NCBI GenBank assembly: GCA_036924285.1
Contig: JAYKYS010000008.1
Span: forward strand, 17,283,001 to 17,347,000
Length of the DNA stretch: 64,000 bases
Direction: 5' to 3'
Source: Asterella californica
Taxonomy: Eukaryota > Streptophyta > Marchantiopsida > Marchantiales > Aytoniaceae
Under the pieces are notes generated by a model. The model was not told the DNA's origin. It did no database searches and saw nothing but the letters and a program-made list of their open reading frames with translations. The position numbers were made by a program, and so were the translations under genes. Shown in pieces: positions 1 to 11,707 of this stretch (position 1 is its first letter; every line of letters starts with the position of its first letter).

Positions 1-2170
1 AGTCTTCTGGGAACATCCATGCTGTCATCCGAATGGCTCCGGTCGATGAATTACCGGTACACCCATCGACTGTTCTCTGTCCAACTTTCCAACAAATCGT
101 TTTACTCGCCACATCTTCCCTTTTATGCCGCATTCCCACATACGGTATGACTACCCGTTTCGCCATACGGTATCGTAAGAAACAGAAAATGGGCATTCTT
201 ACTGCCTTGGATAATCTGACTAAGTGTGTAGAGGTAGTAAACACACCCCCGTTGTCTTCCGAACCCTGCCTGTCCTTCGTTCATTACGCCTTTCTGTTCT
301 GGAAAGGTAGTAACGCGATTATTCAAGTCACGACGGAACAGCTTAACAACCACACTTAGCAAGGTGATCCCTCTGTAGCTGCCCGGATCTTCCCCTTTTT
401 AAGACGTAGGCGATGGTACCCACCTTCCACTTTGTTGGTATGAGTTTCGTGGTCCAAAGGAAAATGACCAAAGTCGTGAAAGCCAGTATCATAGGGTCGC
501 AACCAAACTTTTAAGAGCTCATGAACTATGTTATCACATCCGCAGTCTTAAAATTAACTAGCTCAGGTACTCCTTGCGCAGTTTCCTCCACAATGAACCA
601 ACCGTTTAGTGGATGTGGAAGCTCTTCAACCCCATCCACAGATTGTTCTGTGTTTCTGACCCGCACTTGATACTGTTCCATCATCACATTACGGATCAGC
701 GAAGGGTTGGTCACCAACACTCCTGTCTAGTTCCGTAACGTCCCGACTTCACAAGGGTTCGAGCCCAAGTGAGCTTTTGCTATTCTAGCCAGAACTTCTG
801 ATTCTAGAAACCGTTGTCGTTGATAGGGGAGTACAGTTCCAAGTTCAGCTCTCGCTTTCGATCTCGAACCATCTGGTTCACCTTGGTCGTATTCGTGACG
901 GCGAACAGGACCTTCCCAGCTTTCACATAATCCTTGTACAGTTCCCTACTACGCTGGACAGCTTCCTTCAGCTCCCTAGACCACCATTTGACAGCTCTCC
1001 CATAAATACTCAGCTTCTGGCTATAAGGCGATTTCGGCGGCTGCCTTCACTTTACCTTCCCTCCAAGACAAGACGATGTTCACTGTCGTATGACAGTGAA
1101 GATGGTGGCGCTGAACGGTGGTGGAGATAAAGGTGTTGAGACCCCCAGATTCAGTCAATGTATTCACATACATATCTTTGCTGCTCTGGTCTTGAATTCC
1201 TCCTTACGCAATTTCCTAATTATTCGCTTAGCAACCTTAGGGTTCCTAAGAACCCTCTTGCCTAGCTCAGTCCAAATAGAAAGTGGTCGGATCTCCTAAT
1301 GTCAGTCCTGTCAATGCGCGGACATAACTGCTCCTCTACCAGAATGCAATCTACGATCGAGTATTCCTGATCCTTAAGGTTTCACCTAGTCCAACCAGGT
1401 TCTCCAGTATCAGACGGATCGTTCAAGGCTTTCAGCTGTAAGTCCCGCAACAACGAAGCAAACGTTTGCCAGCCGATCTCGAGTCTCATACATCCCGATA
1501 ATATTTGTCACATTGGCACCTCTCCCTACCCAACATTGAAGTCACCCAGTCATATCATGTTCCCGTTCCCTTTGTACTGGAATTTCGATCTTAACACTAT
1601 CAACGGCTAGTTCCGATAGCGGCAGAGTTGGTAGGCATATACACACAACCGATATACAGGTTTCTAGGTCCGCAGGCTTCAGGCATATCCAAAGGCTATG
1701 TTCATAACTGAGATCAACCTTTAGTACTTCACACTGATCCGTAAGAAAATCAAGAAAATCACATACAAAGAAACATACCCCTTTCATCCCCAGATGGTTA
1801 TCAACTTGTGTTCTAAACATGGACCCATACCATGTATAGTGTGGCAGCTTGGGAAATTAGCATGTCTGGGTTCTCCCGCTTTTCCTGCACCGCACAGATG
1901 TGCAGGTGATTCTTCTTGAGGAGCTTAGCCACCTCGATCTTTTCCGTGGGTTCGTCAACCCGCAGAGGTTGAAGGATCCCGCCTACCCTTCACGAGGAGA
2001 GCCGAATTTTTCGACTTAGAGGCTTTGACTGGCTTCTTCTGGTGAAGGTTCTCAGCAGTCTCCGACAGAGTAGGTTCAGGGAGGTCGCTAAGCAGTTGAT
2101 TTCTGCTACAAACGTGGAGGACTATCTCTAAGGTGGGTTTTGATTGGAAAGGTACAATAGGCTTGCCCCA
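1..2170 (-). pseudogene. Decayed non-LTR (LINE) retrotransposon, endonuclease plus reverse transcriptase
   Basis: Read on the minus strand, broken frames spell a LINE polyprotein in the usual order. An APE-type endonuclease start, EVAKLLKKNHLHICAVQE, lies at about 1866-1920. The metal-binding motif LGDFNVG is at 1529-1549. A linker follows, then RT blocks: NEGQAGFGRQRGC with YTLSQIIQG at about 197-284, and SYDTVWRNG at 154-180, where functional elements read AYDTVWR. The frame shifts many times and stops are frequent, so it is inactive. The upstream (right) end is set roughly, at the last frame that still leads into the endonuclease; the downstream end runs off the window. These are recognised family motifs of LINE-type elements; the exact clade is not determined. 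Confidence is high for a LINE relic and low for the boundaries. Confidence 0.8.
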
Positions 2171-4894
2171 CATGTCAACAACCCTCCAATTACAGTTCTC
2201 GTGAGTCTAAGCAGTTCTCTAGAGCGCTGAATCAGAGGGAGAGTGAATTTTGGCGACCAGCATTTAGAAAATACACTGCCTCCCATTCATCATTCGTTGC
2301 TCACAGTGTCAGCCAGAAAATCGAAACCCAAAGAGACCTTGAAGCCAATGTAATCAACCAGTGGACTGACGCCGAAGACCAACAATTCTACTGAAGTCGG
2401 CGTGAATAGACATATCGAAACTCTTCGGTATTATTACTTGTTTGACACGTCGGTATTAAAAGTAGCCGTAAGTATGCTTCTGAGAACTTAGATGCTGTAG
2501 TTTGGACTGATAGGTTCGACAAACATTTGACTTTGAGACCTGGGTAGAATGTTTAAACTGCCGGTCCGAGTGTCCAGACAGGAACACGGTACTATTTGTG
2601 CGGGGGCTGTCCCCAAGCGGTTGAGAACCTAAAGAGGTACGCTTGTTACCCACCCGGGATCATCACCGCTTGCCGAATGGACAGCTCTAGCATTAGGCTG
2701 CAGAGGTAAGTACGTGCTACCAGTTTCTAAAGTGGCAAATGTCTCTCCGTCTCACACTAATTCCACTGGTAAGCTTACTAGTGAAACCGTGTCCACCAGT
2801 CCAAGAGACAGAACACGAACACAACCAGTCCAGCCAGGGTGCAGACTGTTGTTTTCGTGAGATCTATTAGGTTTCCTATTATCTGACACCGAAGGCTACA
2901 GAAAATGAACACTAAGCGACGACTGGGGAGAAGAATCTTGGCAGTGTAATAAACGTACAGAAAACACTTCCCCTTTCGACTAAGCAGGACGCAAGTGGAC
3001 AACAAATCTCGCGGTGCCGTCTGAAGAGACGAAACTTCCATACAGGAAAAAACATCATCCGTGCTTCCAAACTATTCATGACGGCGGTATTATCATGATA
3101 CTTTTACTGAGTAAAACTGCAAGCTCCAAACACTATATTTTGCCACACATAGCCAGTTTCAAATGACGTTGAATAACTATAAAAGAAGAATGTACCTTTA
3201 ACATTTCGGCGAGGAAAGGGACGGTGCCATAATCATAGGTGTAACCTCCATCAGTCTGAGATAATGTTGTTAAAACGCCCTGCAGAACAAATTGGACTGC
3301 TATAGTTAAACTTCCCGAATACGACTGGTTCATCAGGAGATTCAACCTTTCCCATCGCAACTTCAGTTTTAAATTCACATCCCGCCTCCTTATCACCAAT
3401 ATTCATGATACCGATTGCGAAAAGGTGATAACTGATAGGTGGATGATTCCCTTGGAACGTCATGACATTGCAATCGAACTAAAATTGAGAAACAAAACAT
3501 GTTATAAGCAGGGCGACTTTAATCCTGTGAGACAGCTTCGTTGGATACCAAATCCGTCCGAGCAACCGTATTATTTGTGTGCCAAACCAGGAGTCGACAA
3601 TTACATCAATCGCTTCAATAGGACCTCACTCGCACCTACACATGAAGTATGCGGAATGATGCGATCCAGTTTGAGGATCCAGCAACTTTAACGTACAACC
3701 GAATCAAACATGAAAGGAGCTAGAGGCGCAGGGTAATTACCTGCGAGCTGGTGAATAGAGTAAGGACAGAGGCGACGAGAACAGCAGGAATTCGAACAGG
3801 GACTTTGAAGCTAGAGCCTCTGCTAAGTTTTGACTTTCCGGACTTTTCGTCCTTTTCTAAATCTACATCTCTTTCCTGATCGTGAATGCCTCCCACAACA
3901 CTCCTCATACTCTCTACTCACCACTAACCTCCCGTCCCGCCCCGTCCCTCGCTCTGCCTACTCAATCACGGTCCTGGTGCAGTCAGCAGCTGACTGGAAC
4001 TGCAAGCTCCGTTGCTTTCTTCCTTGAAAATCAATCTCAGCTCCGCTACGTTGCTTCATCGACAGCAAGCTTCCGTTCCTTCTCAGTCTCAAGTTCATCC
4101 TTCTTCTGGCGAGATCACAGTGATTCCAACGTGCACGCTTTGCCGCCTGGTCGGCCTGCCTGCGTGCTTTCCTTTTCTTGCTCACACTTGTTCTTATTTT
4201 CCTCAACGCTTCATGAAGCCTGCGTTTCCAATGTCTGTCATCCACCTCGCACTCGACAGTAAGCCAAGGAATATATGATTGCATATGAGAACAAGCGGCC
4301 GCGCGGTTCTGTGAGCGGCAAGCGCTTCCCGTTTTCTGTACTACCTATCACGGTAGTAAGAGAGGTGGTTACATGATTACTTCCATGATGAGATATCTGA
4401 GTTCTTTTGAGTGGTAGGGGTCGGGTGATAAACGAGCATTTCAAAAAGGCTTCTTCCTTGCATATTTTTCACCACCTCTACGCAAATATGCAAGGGTTTA
4501 ATAAATTAATTGCCGAGTCGAATTAACGTTTCTTTGTTAGTAGCTCTCGCAGTTATACTCTTGGAAACATATCTCTCTTCGCTTTCTTATGGATTATGTT
4601 TGGATTATTTTGCAACTCTAGGTGTGATTAATCTTTAATATTTATAAGTAATTATAAATTTATAATAAATTTATTAAATAATTTTCATTAAATAATTATA
4701 TTTTTCTGACAACAAAATCTAGACAAAAGTTCCCAGAAATTCATGTTGTATGTATTTATTTAGGCATGCATATTCACCACTCTTCAAGTTATGAAGAGAA
4801 GAAAATATGCATACCCTTTAATTTAAGTCCTAACCATTTTTGTAAGAAAGATTAACTATAATTAAAATACTTGAATTGAAAATGTTCTTAACAT
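2171..4894. other. Stretch with no recognisable gene
   Basis: Only short ORFs occur on both strands and none matches a family I know. The longest, about 126 codons at 3882-4262 (+) and 108 codons at 3958-4284 (-), overlap each other on opposite strands and look like chance. From about 4490 to 4890 the sequence is very AT-rich, with runs of short A/T tracts, unlike the more balanced DNA around it. It may include the 5' end of the LINE and decayed intergenic or LTR sequence. I see no promoter, RNA gene or repeat that I can support. Confidence 0.5.
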
Positions 4895-6365
4895 CTTGCT
4901 AACTCGTGTATGAATTTCGACTCAAACCATCTACATCACGGATCACCACCTCAAGTCTATGTACAACTTTAAAATCATACTCTTGTAAAATAAGAGCCTA
5001 TTGTGCAAGCTTCCTTGTAAGTTTGTCAGACTCCATTAAACACCCGCTCTTGATATTTAAGGTCTGGGTTATCCAAACTCCTCATTTTTTGACGTGCGCG
5101 GACGTGAAAGATGGACCTCTGGGTTACCTAGAGCAAACTGCACCTTTTCATAATGTTTAAGTTTGACCTCCGTTGTTGAAGTGGTAGGTAACGTTGAAAA
5201 ACGACTAAAAAGCGCTACACTTTTGCAAAAAATAAATTTGATTTTCATCTAAGCATTATCATAACCCAGTTTGTTAAATTCTAAGCTTTTATGTGTTCTA
5301 GATTTCAGAGAGAGATTTTGAATTAAAAAAAATCTAAGAGGAATATTCTATCTAGGATCCTTTTATATCCTCAATGGGGGTTTAACCATTTGAGCGGCTG
5401 ATGATCAGTGATGAGAATAAAAAAATTCTCAAAGAGATAACATCTGAAGTATGCCACAGCTCACACTGCAAACCAAACACTCCCTCTCATACGAACTATA
5501 TGTAGCCTCCACTGAATCGTTGGAGCGACTAGCATATGTCATCACGAACTCCTTTTCCTCATCATTCTTTTGTGTCAACATTGCACTAAGTCCCAACATA
5601 CTTCAATCAGTGTGCAGTTAGAACAAACACTCTCTAACGAGTCTCTTGAAGATGGAGTAGATGCCAATCTATCCTTGAGCTCTACAAGAGCCCATTGTTG
5701 CTCATTTCTCTACTGCTACTCTTGGTCCATCTCTGTCAACTTGGTTAGAGCTTTCGTAATTCCACTAAACTCTTTGACATACTATCGATAGAAATTGTCG
5801 ATCCAAAGAATGCATAGATTCGAGTAACAATGTGTAGAACATGGAATGCGTGAAATCACCTCCACCTTTGTATGATGTACTCCAAGATCCCTTGGATAGA
5901 TGGTGTGACCATGATACTCCACTTGTTCTTAGAAGAACCTACATTTCTCAAGATGCAACTTCATGAGCCCTCAACCGCTCAAATATCTCTTATAAATGTC
6001 TTTCATGCTCCTCCATTGTAGTTCTATAGAGTAAGATGTCATCAATGTAATATTGGACAAAATCCAATCCTACAAAGATCTTGTCCATAACTCTTTGGAA
6101 CTCAGCTGGAGCATTCTTCAACCCAAACGGTAAGAATCACCATTGATACAAACAATCCTCCCGTGAGGATTGACCCACTAGAACGATGTCTTGGTCTTGT
6201 CTTCTTCTATAATAAACAACTAATGATACTCTATTCCAAGATCCAATGAACTAAAGATCTTTGCTTGCCCAATTGTATCAAAGATATCTTCAGACGTAGG
6301 CATGGCATACTTATCGAACTTCGTCTGTTGATTGAATAGTCTCCACACAAGCGCTTATTCGTTAT
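4895..6365 (-). pseudogene. Element J: Ty3/gypsy RT-RNase H relic
   Basis: On the minus strand a typical gypsy polymerase can be followed through several frames. RT begins with TNKRLCGDYSINRR at the right edge, continues with KYAMPTSEDIFDTIGQAKIF and GLKNAPAEFQRVMDKI, and reaches the catalytic motif QYYIDDILLY, with YIDD at 6038-6049. RNase H follows further left and ends with LMESDKLTRKLA and LQEYDFKVVH near 4920-5050. Integrase is not recognisable. Frameshifts and stops show that it is dead. The RT sequence stops abruptly at 6365, where the 3' LTR of element I starts; the missing upstream protease and gag should lie beyond the right end of the window. It is unrelated at family level to the two families that fill the rest of the window. 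Confidence 0.82.
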
Positions 6366-6436
6366 TGTATCATCATGAATTTTACACATGAAAGTTGTAC
6401 AGAAATAGGCGGAGTATCTGGTTGTGGAGATATTGT
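6366..6436 (-). mobile_element. Element I, 3' LTR, terminal 71 bp
   Basis: This short piece is the outer end of the 3' LTR of element I, cut off from the rest by solo LTR A. Its reverse complement aligns with the end of the LTR of element D: both contain ATCTCCACA-CCAG, and after A is removed the sequence across the joint aligns with D as TACACAATATCTCCAC versus CACACAGCATCTCCAC. The terminus reads TGTATCATC on the plus strand against TATCGTGTCGG in D. The four bases before it, TTAT at 6362-6365, are the expected target duplication, but its partner lies outside the window. Confidence 0.75.
6432..6436. repeat. Left target site duplication of solo LTR A (ATTGT)
   Basis: ATTGT directly precedes TGTGGTG and is repeated at 11703-11707 directly after CACTACA. 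It proves the two ends of the 5.27-kb LTR. Confidence 0.9.
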
Positions 6437-6593
6437 TGTGGTGCCCACAAATTACAGTATTCACGAATTTTTGAAATTTTTGAGATTAATGACTTGTTTA
6501 TATAACTGAAGAAGCGTTGTTACTTAAGGTTACGTCTTCCTTAACAGGAAGATGATCTTAAGAGCTGTTTGTAATAAGAAGTTGACTTCTTCA

Positions 6594-6698
6594 GAAGACG
6601 ACCGTCTTCGGAAGACCGTCTTCTCAGTTGCGTCTTCAGAAGATAGGAAGACGGCGGAAGATGGGAAGACGGCGGAAGACACCTGTCTTCCGGAAGAC
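6594..6698. repeat. Cluster of ten GAAGAC/GTCTTC hexamers
   Basis: Within 105 bp the hexamer GAAGAC occurs six times (6594, 6611, 6647, 6665, 6675, 6693) and its complement GTCTTC four times (6604, 6618, 6632, 6685). The matching place in the other family 1 LTRs, near 27450-27540 and near 54780-54900, is equally rich. Because both orientations alternate, the transcript could fold into many short hairpins. The cluster lies just inside the 5' end of the LTR, where U3 regulatory sequence would be. Its function is unknown. Confidence 0.85.
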
Positions 6699-8481
6699 AG
6701 CGATCACGAAGGCCTGACCACGAGTTTTTCAGGTAAACAAGTAGGTGTACCTACTGGAGCGCACCGAATAGGTAGGTAGGTCAGGAAAACACCAAGGACG
6801 AGAACCCCTAATCTGCGGGGAAGATGCGTGAGGAAGCACATTAGCCACCTTCCAACTTCCCGCAGCACAGTGCGCTTGAAGAAGATCGATTGAGAGAGTG
6901 AACTTCGAGCTAGCATTGAGAGAGGAATCGAGTAAGACATCGAGGTAGTAGAGAGTACGTTGGCAGCTAGGCGAAGGGTGAAATCGAATTGCGGGAGCAC
7001 AAACAGCAGAAAGAGCGAAGGCATTTCTGTGGAGCTTCCGAGAAGTTGACAGTGGAGAGGGGCGAGTAGAAGCGAAAGAAGAATCGAGGTGTGGACCGAA
7101 ATTGACAGCAGGCGCATTCGAGAGGAGTCGCATTGGAAGCTAGGACAAGAGCCAGAAGCGTGCGGAGGTCGAAGGCAACTCGGGAGCCGAAGAAGACTGT
7201 AGAGGTTCTTTCCCCTGTTCTTTCCCCTTCCCACTTCTTCTCGCCATTGTCTGGTACTCCCCGCGCTTCCTTGATTGTGTGCAGGCAGCCTGATCGATTA
7301 CCCCACCCCCCATCTTTCCTATTGAGACATTGGGCGCGGAAGCGCTGCCCAATTTCTGTCAAGATATCTCCTTGCTTCTTCTCGAGCTCAATTCGAGCTT
7401 CCCTACCCCTAGTCTTCAAATTGGCGAACCCAACTATCAATTTCTCTACCCTACTACCTCTCTACCCCTGAAACTTGAAATAGAAGACGATTCGGAAGAT
7501 GGGAACATCCTCGGAAGACGCTTCTTGAACTTGACTATCTTCGGAAGACATCTTCGGAAGACTATCTTCGGAAGTCGACTGAACACAATTCGTATCAAGA
7601 GTGGATTTGCTTTGCTTTTGTGTTTAGAGAGACTTGATACGAAGCCTGAGTGGTGTGGTGAGTTGGTGTGTTATCTCGAGAAGTTGGAACTCGGGAACTA
7701 GGCCTGTGCCTCCCGGTCTTCCAAGCTTCTCAACTCCACATCTTCCTAGAGAGACTAGAAGACTGAAAGGCTGGCAAAATGAGCGAGAAGACGTGAGGGT
7801 CCATTTCGGGTCTCTTCTGTCCGACCCATAGCAGCCGTTCCTTCTTCTTCCCGAACTTAGAAGAGAGTTGTGAGAAGTATTGCTGGCAGAATCCGGAGAG
7901 AATGGTCGAGGGTCATGTCTTCCCATCATGCAGCAAACTTCTTCTGAGTGCGTATGAGAGGTGAGAAGTCAGAAGAACAGAGTGCACATGTTTTGAGTCT
8001 GTTGTGAGGATAGATTGCGCGTAAGAAGAAGAAGATAGGTGAGACCAATGAAGGGAAGTCTGACTTCGAGAAGTCTGACTTCGGGAAGTCTTCCGAGAAA
8101 GACATTGAATCGGAAGCTGTCCCAAGTGTCTTCCCAGAGGCCACTGTCACCGCAGGAGCCCGCAACCATCTTCTGAACCTTTCTCATACTCTACTTCTCG
8201 TATATCTTGTATCTTCTGATAGGAAGTAGGATGTAATGCAAGGTGGGTTGTCTTCTTGGTAATCCATGCGAGGCCTTGCTTAGATAGGATTGTTTAGATA
8301 TAGCTCGGAAGACGAGAGCTATTTAGGAAGCACTGTTAGAATCCCGGAAGACGGAGTAGCTGTCTTCTGGAAGATTAGTTTCGTCTTCTGAGAGTGGAAG
8401 CTAGACTGTGGGCACTCGGGAAGAACTGAGCCTTCAGCTCATAGTAGGTGCTTGTGGTTTAGTGCAGCAGATCTTCCAGGT

Positions 8482-10202
8482 ATGTCGATGCATCCGCGAG
8501 GCCTGGTGTTACCAGCGACAGAATTGGCCGAGGCCACTCTTTTCCTCAAGGAGTTGGGTCTCGACTTCTTCCTGTGGGACTGGAACCTCGCAGATCAAGG
8601 GCTTCTGGAGGAGGTATGGGCCGCGTTACCACCGCGTAACCGTGTACCTGCGAAGGCAGGAGTTGCTCGGGGAAGACCATCTTCCTGGACAGAAGACTGG
8701 TGGCGTAAGGCGTTTCACAGGCCTGAGACCGAGAACCGAGGATATTGGTACGAGAAGAAGATCTTGCCTAGGATTGTGAGTTCATGGCATGTATCTGGGA
8801 GTACCACCTGCCTTTTCGTGGAAGACATGCAGGGGAGGAACGGTTGGAAGATAGAGTCTTACCGGGAGCCGAAGAAGCGACTTCTGGCGAAGTTGTTTCT
8901 GCATCTTTTCCCCAAGGGAAAAGCGCAGAAGACGAGGTACTTAGGAGATCAGGACGTGGAGTTCCTGGAATCAGTGTGGGATGACAGAGTGCCAATCTAC
9001 GGGGGCGCGTACATCCACAACTATGTACAGACGGAGCTAGCATACTTGGGTACCCCGGCGGGAGGACATCTGACGCCCTTCTTCTGCTACTTGTATGTAG
9101 CCATGGGGGATCTTAGGGAAGATCAGCTGGCAGTGTATGGGCCAACGGAGCGACATGAGGTGAAGGAGGAGACCTTGGAAGACGATGACCGAGAGGCAGC
9201 AGCAACGCCTCCTCCCACTCTGATGCCACAGCTGAGGCCCGGCTCTCACCAGAAGACGCTTCTGGTGAGGAAGACGAGTCTAGTGGGTCGGAAGACGCCA
9301 CGCCAGTGAGGAAGATGAGCCACAGAAGTGTACCGAGGACACCCATCTCCCTCATCCATTCAGGATCGGAGTCGGACTCGGAGGAAGACTTGCTGAGTAC
9401 CCGATCGGAGCAGAAGACAGCTTCTGTAACACCTGGGAGTCTTCCGAAGACTCCAGAAGACGAAGGATGGATGGGCACTCCTACTGCGATGCGAGGAAGC
9501 GCAAAGAGGAGAGCCGCTCCTGCCACGAGGAGTCTTCCACCCCGGAAGATGAGAAGAGTAGCTTCTTCTCGTGCGCAGAAGATGAAGGCCGTAGTGGTGG
9601 AAGAGGCTCCCTTGCCTCTAGAAGACGAAGTCGACACCATCGAGCGAGTGGTGGGGATGAACTTGTCTTCTGCAGGAAGACGACTGGAGGAGTTCAGTGC
9701 CTACTTCCAGAAGGAGATCCAGCCCGCTATGGAGTTGTTGGAAAGGAGAGCGAGGGCACAGGAGAAGCCCTTACAGCCTGGATTCGGCCTGCGCACCTTG
9801 CTGCGACAGGAAGACAGCCAGCAGAAGACGGAGTCTCTGGAAGCTAGTCTCCGCACTACGGAGAAGCTTGCAGCCAGGTACAAGGCGGAAGCAGCCGCTT
9901 CTGCCAAGGAGTCGATACAACTTCGGAAGAGCAACCAGGAGTTGCAGACGCGAGTACAGCAGCGTGATCAGGAAGTTCTCCGAGTACGTGAGAAGATCAC
10001 TACCCTCGCAGAAGAGCAGACCACTTGGAAGATGCAGCGAGAAGCCGCAGAAGCGCGAGCTGCAACAGAGAAGAGCGAGGAGAGGGAAGCTACCTCAGTG
10101 GTACCCGAGGTAAGTGCAGGGCTTCCCAGCCCATCAGAAGTCGAGGTAGTAGCTCCGGTAGGAGCAGATCATGTAGAGATTGTCACCGAGCAATCAGAGT
10201 AG
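8482..10202 (+). pseudogene. LTR-borne ORF, copy A (frameshifted, internally deleted)
   Basis: The first ATG after the last stop is at 8482 (MSMHPRG). The protein has a globular N-terminal part of roughly 250 residues rich in tryptophan and aromatic residues (for example FFLWDWN, WTEDWWRKAFHRP, YIHNYVQTELAYL). An acidic serine-rich linker follows (SGSESDSEED), then a basic patch (PPRKMRR) and a long coiled-coil-like stretch with heptad-type leucine and glutamate spacing (LEASLRTTEKLAARYK), and an acidic tail ending EQSE. One base is missing near 9268, so the frame changes there. About 195 codons present in the copies in B and C are deleted, in frame, at 10070-10075. I recognise no known domain. 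It is not gag, which lies in the internal region of the full elements. Confidence 0.75.
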
Positions 10203-11702
10203 TTAGCAAACTCAATCGACACTTCCAGATTTAGTAGGATTGGACATGCTATCTTAAGGGTGGCAGTTTTCCATGTAAAAATAGTTAGGACCCCATGTGG
10301 CAGCATAGGTAGCGTAGGAGTAATACAGTGGAGGGCTAATTGGGAAGAGGGACCGCATGCATGTGAGGTGACAACCTCTTGTCAGCGCCTCTCTCTCTCT
10401 CCCTGGTGGTCGCCTCCCAAGGCAGATGGTTAAGTAGGATAGCATGGTAGGAGAAAAGCTCTCTGAGAGCTCTGTCAGTTCTGTAGAATTCGGCAGTAAC
10501 TGAACATACACACCGATTCTACAGGCAGGCAGGAGAGACACATTAGAGCAGGGACAGTCTAGGAACAGGGAACGGCATCCTCGTGCAGTCCTGTTAGCTA
10601 GACTGGTGTGTCGAGGAGTAGACGCAGGAAGTAGAGGGAGTGAGCTTCCCAATGCCATTGTGACTTCTTCTCGGGGAAAAGATTGTTGATTTGAGTGCAG
10701 ACGCTTTGTCCATGTCTTCTGGGTGGTGGAATGTATTGAATTCGCTCTCAATTGTGCATGGGAAGTGTTCTTCTTGAGTGGCGGTGAATGTCAACAGTTG
10801 TGGAGTGTAGCTTGACTCGTTCAGTAGAGCACTTGGGATCTACGTACGAACGGTCTTCTGGGTAAGTGATCCCAGAAGTCAGAGCAGCGAAGTGAAGAAG
10901 AAAGAAGCCTTCTTCCCGCAACAGAAGACGACATCCTCGAGTGGAAGACGGTGCTACAGTACTCACGTTTGTTGTCTTCCTCCCCAAACTATTACAAGCA
11001 GGGATGGCTTGTTAGTCAGGATCCGGACTAGAAGCCTGTCGAAATCTTAATTGCCCTTTTTCATCCTATTTTCTCTTGTTTGGATTTCTTCTTCTTCCCA
11101 TCTTCCCTCATCTTCCCCATCTTCTTATCTTCTTCTAGTGAGCTTCCGATACTTCTATTGAGCTTCCGTGAAGGTGAATGTCGTTGTAGTGCTGCAGGAA
11201 GACAACTTCCGTAGGCAGAAGCCTGGGAAGGCTACAGGGGGCATACACCCTGTGATTGATCCACCCCGTTGGAATGTGAGTGTGAGAATAAGATGTAACG
11301 ACTGTTACTAGTCGACTTCTGCGAAGCCGGACAGCCTTCTGGAGGTGTGAGAAGACGAGCTAAACCCCCAGAAGACGAGAATCGCTTCGGGAAGACGGTA
11401 TCGAGAAGACCGGAAGAAGCAACCTGGAAGCAGGAAGTTCGTCTTCCCGAGCTTCTCTGTGAATAGTTGTGTGATATTGTAATTGGTAGTTGTTTGGTTG
11501 GGTCCAGAGCACCATTTGGCGTATCTGGAAGACGTGTGGTTTTGTGTGGTTTTGTGAGAAGACGGGATTTCTAGACAAAACCCGTGTGTTTGTGTGTTTG
11601 AGCAGATCTTAGAACTTAGAGCAGCGTTACTTGTGCAAATCCTCTGTGGGAACGATATCTTGTATACTAAATGGGCAAAAGGAGAAATCCTTCGTCACTA
11701 CA

Positions 11703-11707
11703 ATTGT
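11703..11707. repeat. Right target site duplication of solo LTR A (ATTGT)
   Basis: Second copy of the 5-bp repeat, directly after CACTACA at 11696-11702. Confidence 0.9.

Larger units (their letters stand above)
6437..11702 (+). mobile_element. Copy A: 5266-bp solo LTR of family 1
   Basis: The unit begins TGTGGTGCCC, ends CACTACA and is flanked by the perfect 5-bp repeat ATTGT. Its ends are the same as those of the LTRs in elements B and C, where the same 3' terminus sits just before a primer binding site. No internal gag-pol is present, so this is a solo LTR, as made by recombination between the two LTRs of a full element. It contains the LTR-borne ORF described separately. It is about 586 bp shorter than the LTR of C, mostly from one in-frame deletion inside that ORF. 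It sits inside the 3' LTR of element I. Confidence 0.92.

Noticed and set aside
3133..3463. Overlapping minus-strand ORFs as a possible exon
   Set aside because: Short, compositionally ordinary, no recognised domain and no convincing splice context.
3882..4284. Overlapping ORFs on both strands as a small gene
   Set aside because: No family resemblance, no supporting signals, and antisense overlap typical of chance ORFs.
6704..7471. ORFs of 100-170 codons on both strands in the family 1 LTR
   Set aside because: Present on both strands over the same DNA, different in length between copies, and rich in the repeated hexamer; most likely a composition effect.
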